This document shows positions 59,883-64,000 of a stretch of 64,000 nt of DNA, piece by piece. The stretch is from Cetobacterium_A somerae (GTDB taxonomy: Bacteria > Fusobacteriota > Fusobacteriia > Fusobacteriales > Fusobacteriaceae), in assembly GCF_044784365.2 (NCBI RefSeq), contig NZ_CP173065.2; one strand, given 5' to 3'. Position 1 is the first letter of the stretch. Every line of letters starts with the position of its first letter. The notes beneath the pieces were generated by a model. It had not been told where the DNA came from. It worked only from the letters and a program-made list of their open reading frames with translations, and ran no database searches. The position numbers and the translations under genes are program-made.

Positions 59883-61259
59883 ATGTCAAAAGGATTTGCA
59901 CCAGAACCATATAAAATAAAAATGGTTGAAAATATGGCTATTATGACTAAAGAAGAGAGAAAAGAGGCTATTGAAAGAGCTGGATATAATACGTTTTTAT
60001 TAAAATCAGATGAATGTTATATAGACTTACTTACTGACTCTGGAACTAATGCCATGAGTGATGCTCAGTGGGCTGGGTTAATGTTGGGAGACGAAGCTTA
60101 TGCAGGAAGTAGAAACTTCTACCATTTAGAAAAAACAGTACAAGAACTTTTTGGATTTAAATATGTAGTTCCAACTCACCAAGGAAGAGGAGCAGAAAAT
60201 ATTTTATCAACATTAACAATTAAGCCAGGGGACTATGTTCCAGGAAATATGTATTTTACTACTACAAGATTTCATCAAGAAAGAAATGGGGCGACTTTCA
60301 GAGATATTATAATAGACGAAGCTCATAATTCTCAAATAGATTTACCATTTAAAGGTAATGTAGATTTAAAGAAATTACAAGCATTAATAGATGAAGTGGG
60401 GGCAGAAAAAATACCATATGTTTGTTTGGCAGTTACAGTTAACTTAGCTGGAGGACAACCGGTATCAATGGCTAATATAAAAGCTGTTTCAGAACTAGCT
60501 CATAAACATGGAATTAAGATTATGTATGATGCAACTCGTTGTATAGAAAATGCTTATTTTATAAAAGCAAGAGAAGAAGGATATGCAGATAAATCTATAA
60601 AAGATATTGTAAAAGAGATGTTTTCATATGGTGATGGGTGTACAATGAGTGGAAAAAAAGACTGTTTAACTAATATCGGTGGATTCTTATGTATGAATGA
60701 TTATGAATTATATCTACAAGCGACAGCTACAGTAGTTCAATTTGAAGGAATGCCTAGCTATGGTGGATTGGCAGGAAGAGATATGGAAGCTATGGCAATT
60801 GGACTTAGAGAGGCTGTAAACTATGAATATATAAGTCATAGAGTTAATCAAATAAGATATTTAGGAGAAAAGCTAGATGCAGCAGGGGTACCTATGGTAA
60901 AACCTTATGGAGGACATGCAATTTTCTTAGATGCAAGAGCATTTTTACCACATTTAACTCAAGATGATTTTCCTGCTCAAGCTTTAGCAGCATCTATTTA
61001 TGAGCATTCTGGTGTTAGAACAATGGAAAGAGGAATTATATCAGCAGGAAGGGATGTAAAAACAGGAAAAAATCATTATCCTAAATTAGAAACAGTAAGA
61101 TTAACAATTCCAAGAAGAGTTTATACATATGCTCACTTAGATTATGTAGCAGATACAATAATAGAACTGTACAAAAATAAAGAGCAAATAAAAGGATTAA
61201 AGTGGGAGTATGAACCAGCTTGTTTAAGATTTTTTACAGGAAGATTTTCACAGAAATAG
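59883..61259 (+). CDS. tpl: Tyrosine phenol-lyase
   Basis: This PLP enzyme splits L-tyrosine to phenol, pyruvate and ammonia. It follows Citrobacter freundii Tpl closely over its length (458 against 456 residues): NTFLLKSDECYIDLLTDSGTN, DEAYAGSRNFYHLE, PTHQGRGAENILS and SGKKDC with the PLP Lys. It is Tpl rather than tryptophanase because the region around the phenol-binding Arg reads TMERGIISAGR, while tryptophanase has V-E-I-G there. It has its own promoter, AT-rich upstream DNA and a GAGGAGG site. The symporter downstream probably brings in tyrosine. Confidence 0.94.
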   Translation: MSKGFAPEPYKIKMVENMAIMTKEERKEAIERAGYNTFLLKSDECYIDLLTDSGTNAMSDAQWAGLMLGDEAYAGSRNFYHLEKTVQELFGFKYVVPTHQGRGAENILSTLTIKPGDYVPGNMYFTTTRFHQERNGATFRDIIIDEAHNSQIDLPFKGNVDLKKLQALIDEVGAEKIPYVCLAVTVNLAGGQPVSMANIKAVSELAHKHGIKIMYDATRCIENAYFIKAREEGYADKSIKDIVKEMFSYGDGCTMSGKKDCLTNIGGFLCMNDYELYLQATATVVQFEGMPSYGGLAGRDMEAMAIGLREAVNYEYISHRVNQIRYLGEKLDAAGVPMVKPYGGHAIFLDARAFLPHLTQDDFPAQALAASIYEHSGVRTMERGIISAGRDVKTGKNHYPKLETVRLTIPRRVYTYAHLDYVADTIIELYKNKEQIKGLKWEYEPACLRFFTGRFSQK

Positions 61260-61270
61260 ATAATAAAAAT

Positions 61271-61304
61271 TAAAATATCCTAAAGATAACTTTAGGATAT
61301 TTTA
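61271..61304 (+). terminator. Hairpin after tyrosine phenol-lyase
   Basis: Arms TAAAATATCCTAAAG (61271-61285) and CTTTAGGATATTTTA (61290-61304). The T run is short, so some read-through into the symporter gene is likely. Confidence 0.65.
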
Positions 61305-61358
61305 ATCTAGAAATACCTACATAAAACTTTCTACTAAAATAAAATTAGGAGGTATGTG

Positions 61359-62894
61359 ATGGGGTTTATAGATTCATTATTATCACCGTTGAAAACAGCA
61401 GTTAGTGCATTGAATGGGTTTTTATGGGGTGATATAATATTATTTAATGTTGGTGAAGCAAATATTGGTTTAAGTTTATTAGTTTTAATGTTAATTCCTA
61501 CAGGAATATATTATTGTATTAAAACTAGAATGTTATCTTTTAGATTATTTCCAGAGATGATAAGGATAGTTTTAAAAAGTAAGAATAAAGAGGATAAGGA
61601 AGCTATTTCTGGATTACAAGCTCTATTTATAGCTACAGCCTCTAGAGTGGGAATGGGGAATTTAGCTGGCGTAGTAGCTGCAGTGTCTTTTGGAGGACCT
61701 GGAGCAATATTTTGGATGTGGATAGCAGCTATAATAGGATCAAATACTGCATTCATAGAGAGTACATTAGCTCAAATTTATAAAGAAAAAGATCCTTTGT
61801 TTGGTGGTTGGAGAGGTGGACCAGCTTATTTTATGAATCGAATGGAGGTTATTGCTGAATCTAGAGAGGACGATCCATTTGAAAAAAATTTGGAAAAAGA
61901 CTCAGATGTTGTATCTAAAAATGGAAAAAGATACTATAAAAAATCTTCTAATTTTAGACTTTGTGGAATTTTATTTGCAATTTCTGGATTAATAACTTGG
62001 GTTGGAATAACACAAATAGTTTCTAACTCCGTTTCAGAATCATTTAATAATGCTTTTGGAATATCACCACTTTATACATCAATTGCAATGACAGCTTTAG
62101 GAGCAATAGTTTTATTTGGAAAAGGAAGAAAAGATAAAATAGCAGATGTTTTAAATAAATTAGTGCCAATAATGGCAATATTATATTTTTCTTTAACACT
62201 TTTTATATTGATTAAAAATATTGGTTCAGTTCCTGGAATGTTTTTAGAAATTTTTGAAGAGGCTTTTGGTGCTAGGCAAATAGTTGCAGGAGGATTTGGA
62301 GCAGTATTAATGCAAGGAGTAAAAAGAGGTTTGTTTTCAAATGAGGCTGGAAGTGGTTCAGCTCCATGTGCAGCGGCAGCAGCAGATGTAGATCATCCTG
62401 TAGAACAAGGGTTAATTCAAGCTTTAGGTGTTTTTATAGATACTTTAGTTGTTTGTAGTTGTACGGCATTTACAATGCTTTTAGCACCACAATCAATTAG
62501 AGATGGGAAAATGGGGATGGATTTACTTCAAAGTTGTATGGATTATCATATAGGAAGTATTGGAACACCTTTAGTTGCAGTAATATTATTCTTATTTAGT
62601 TTTAGTACATTTTTAGGAATATTATTCTATGCAAGATCTAATGTAGCATTTTTATTTGGTGATAAAATGAAGGCTCAAGATGCATATAAAATTTTAGCAT
62701 TAATTATGATGTTTGTAGGTGGAATGGCTCAGTATCTGTTTGTATGGGAATTAGGAGACTTGGGAGTGGCATTAATGACAGTATTTAATATCATTGCAAT
62801 AGTTCCAATGTCTAAAATAGCATTAGATTCTTTAGATGATTATGAAGAAATTTATATTAAAAATAATAAAACAGTATTATTAGAAAAAGAGTAA
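61359..62894 (+). CDS. Sodium:amino-acid symporter, AGCS (AlsT) family
   Basis: The 511-residue protein has about eleven membrane helices and AGCS signatures: GLQALFIATASRVGMGNLAGVVAAVSFGGPGAIFWMW (written in part), GGPAYFMNRM, and the later QGVKRGLFSNEAGSGSAP. ATG 61359 is chosen, 6 bases after AGGAGG. Family members take up alanine or glycine with sodium; next to tpl the substrate may be tyrosine or alanine. A hydrophilic loop of about 35 residues after GGPAYFMNRM makes it slightly longer than usual. Confidence 0.9.
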   Translation: MGFIDSLLSPLKTAVSALNGFLWGDIILFNVGEANIGLSLLVLMLIPTGIYYCIKTRMLSFRLFPEMIRIVLKSKNKEDKEAISGLQALFIATASRVGMGNLAGVVAAVSFGGPGAIFWMWIAAIIGSNTAFIESTLAQIYKEKDPLFGGWRGGPAYFMNRMEVIAESREDDPFEKNLEKDSDVVSKNGKRYYKKSSNFRLCGILFAISGLITWVGITQIVSNSVSESFNNAFGISPLYTSIAMTALGAIVLFGKGRKDKIADVLNKLVPIMAILYFSLTLFILIKNIGSVPGMFLEIFEEAFGARQIVAGGFGAVLMQGVKRGLFSNEAGSGSAPCAAAAADVDHPVEQGLIQALGVFIDTLVVCSCTAFTMLLAPQSIRDGKMGMDLLQSCMDYHIGSIGTPLVAVILFLFSFSTFLGILFYARSNVAFLFGDKMKAQDAYKILALIMMFVGGMAQYLFVWELGDLGVALMTVFNIIAIVPMSKIALDSLDDYEEIYIKNNKTVLLEKE

Positions 62895-62897
62895 AGT

Positions 62898-62940
62898 AAT
62901 ACCTTAGATTAGAGTTTGGACTAATCTAAGGTATTTTTTA
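62898..62940 (+). terminator. Terminator after the symporter gene
   Basis: Arms AATACCTTAGATTAG (62898-62912) and CTAATCTAAGGTATT (62921-62935), a perfect 15-bp stem with T tail. Confidence 0.88.
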
Positions 62941-63004
62941 TTGTAAAAATATGTAAAATTTGATATTCTATAATAAACAGTTTTTTATTTTAAGGGGGAA
63001 TAGT

Positions 63005-64000
63005 ATGTTTTTATCGCCAGGAGAAAAGATACTAAAATATAGAAAACATTATAAAATTAAACAAGAGGATATAACAGGGGATAAAGTTTCTAAGACATAC
63101 TTAGGAATGGTTGAAAGTGGTCGAAAATCTTTAAGTAAAAAAATGAGTGTTATTTTTTATAAAAACTTAAAGAGAATAGTTGAAGAGTTAGGTGAAGAGC
63201 TTACAATAACTTATGAGAGCTTTATAGAAACTTCTGAAGAACAAGCTAAAAAATATTTAGATAAAGTTATAAAAGATAGAGAAATAAATAATAAATGGTT
63301 AGTTGAAGAAGGAATTTTAAAGGTGTCAAAAATAGATCAAATTAAATATATAATTGATTTAGCAGAGATGTACTTAAAACTAGAAAATACAAATGAAGCT
63401 AGAAGAATGTATAGTAAACTTTTTCAAAGAATTACAGAAATTAAAAAATATGAAAAAGAATTTGAAATTTTTATAAATTTATGTGCAAAACATGAAAAGT
63501 ATGAGATAATATCTTTACTGTTTAATAAATATAAAGATGATATTTTAGCAAATCAAATTTTAAAGAGGAATGATAAAATATATTATCTATATCTGTTTTC
63601 ACTTTATAAAGATAAAGAAAAAAACTATTTAAATATAGAGAATGAAATAAATGAGTATTTAAAAATTATAAAGAATAGAGTTATAAAAAATAATTGTCTG
63701 AATATTTTAGCAGAAATTTATATAGAGTCTGATATAGAAAAAGGAATTGAATTATATTTTTTAATTTTGAAAAAAGCAGTAACTTTAGAGGAAAAATTAC
63801 ATACGCTCTATAGCTTAGGAAAAATTTTAATTAATTCTAAAAAAAATAATGAGTTAAAAAATATTTATTTAAAATTAAATAAGATTTATGAAAAGAAAAT
63901 TATTAAAAATAATGAAGAGAAATTTAAACTATTATATAACCTAGGGAAATTATCAGAGTACTTTGAGAAAAAAAATGAAAGTAGAACTTTTTATATAGAG
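63005..64000 (+). CDS. XRE-type HTH regulator with helical (TPR-like) repeats, cut by window end
   Basis: An open frame of 332 codons runs to the window edge without a stop. AAGGGGGAA precedes its ATG. Residues 1-65 form an HTH of XRE type (FLSPGEKILKYRKHYKIKQED, then KTYLGMVESGRKSLS). The rest is strongly helical, with repeating patterns such as IDLAEMYLKLENTNEARRMYSKLF that look like degenerate TPRs. The layout recalls RRNPP-type regulators, which bind peptides, but similar HTH-TPR proteins with no known ligand are also common in this phylum. Confidence 0.78.
   Translation, partial: MFLSPGEKILKYRKHYKIKQEDITGDKVSKTYLGMVESGRKSLSKKMSVIFYKNLKRIVEELGEELTITYESFIETSEEQAKKYLDKVIKDREINNKWLVEEGILKVSKIDQIKYIIDLAEMYLKLENTNEARRMYSKLFQRITEIKKYEKEFEIFINLCAKHEKYEIISLLFNKYKDDILANQILKRNDKIYYLYLFSLYKDKEKNYLNIENEINEYLKIIKNRVIKNNCLNILAEIYIESDIEKGIELYFLILKKAVTLEEKLHTLYSLGKILINSKKNNELKNIYLKLNKIYEKKIIKNNEEKFKLLYNLGKLSEYFEKKNESRTFYIE

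Noticed and set aside
59883..61259. Tryptophanase as the identity of the PLP lyase
   Set aside because: The sequence follows tyrosine phenol-lyase throughout and has the Arg-containing ERGIISAGR block instead of the tryptophanase residues.
1..64000. CRISPR arrays, tRNA or rRNA genes, transposases or phage genes
   Set aside because: I looked for regular repeats, cloverleaf ends and typical protein motifs and found none.

Overview
The window is about 64 kb of very AT-rich, densely packed bacterial chromosome. The genes point to a fermentative Gram-negative anaerobe of the Fusobacteriaceae (Fusobacterium or Cetobacterium type). An outer membrane is shown by a TonB-dependent receptor, TonB/ExbB/ExbD, an OmpA-family lipoprotein and KdsC. 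Anaerobic, amino-acid-based metabolism is shown by citrate lyase, tyrosine phenol-lyase, rubrerythrin and an anaerobic heme-cleaving radical SAM enzyme. Strong AGGAGG ribosome sites and short A/T-rich spacers are used throughout. I cannot name the species. I saw no tRNA, rRNA, CRISPR array, insertion sequence or prophage.

Layout. 1-4.75 kb: the end of citF, then a murR-murQ-murP operon for N-acetylmuramic acid. 4.8-6.0 kb: a BrkB/YihY membrane protein. 6.0-17.3 kb: a heme-iron locus (hutX, an HmuF-like flavodoxin, tonB, exbB, exbD, hutW, a TonB-dependent receptor, a FecCD-type ABC importer, an ABC exporter and hutZ). 17.4-26.2 kb: redox and small-molecule genes (nitroreductase, rubrerythrin, a metallo-beta-lactamase-fold protein, a MerR regulator divergent from a pepV dipeptidase and a YfcC transporter, and a water-forming NADH oxidase). 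26.3-31.7 kb: an OmpA lipoprotein, an EI24 membrane protein, and a CstA-family transporter convergent with a LytS/LytR two-component pair. 31.8-37.1 kb: a thioesterase, a class II photolyase, small proteins, and a gene with two tandem TtcA-like domains. 37.1-40.1 kb: the ferrous-iron operon feoA-feoA-feoB plus a Cys-rich partner. 40.1-51.0 kb: housekeeping genes (PII-like protein, DEAD-box helicase, mltG, a B12-binding radical SAM protein, tilS, ftsH, rpsO, YibE/F, kdsC, rpsT). 51.2-58.6 kb: a JAB-DinG helicase, a 7TM-HD phosphodiesterase, ybeY, a DgkA-PAP2 fusion and a lipase-fold protein. 58.6-62.9 kb: a two-gene LysO exporter, tyrosine phenol-lyase and a sodium:amino-acid symporter. The window ends inside an HTH/helical-repeat regulator.

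The main theme is iron. Heme is bound at the outer membrane, energised by TonB-ExbBD, imported by the ABC system, and opened by HutW with HutX, HutZ and the flavodoxin as probable partners, while Feo imports ferrous iron separately. The most unusual items are: a dnaX-like slippery heptamer at the start of the duplicated TtcA gene; a candidate S15-binding leader RNA before rpsO; an intrinsic-terminator-like hairpin inside the start of the heme-locus exporter gene; a JAB domain fused to DinG; a kinase-phosphatase fusion (DgkA-PAP2); and a MerR-type long-spacer promoter at pepV.
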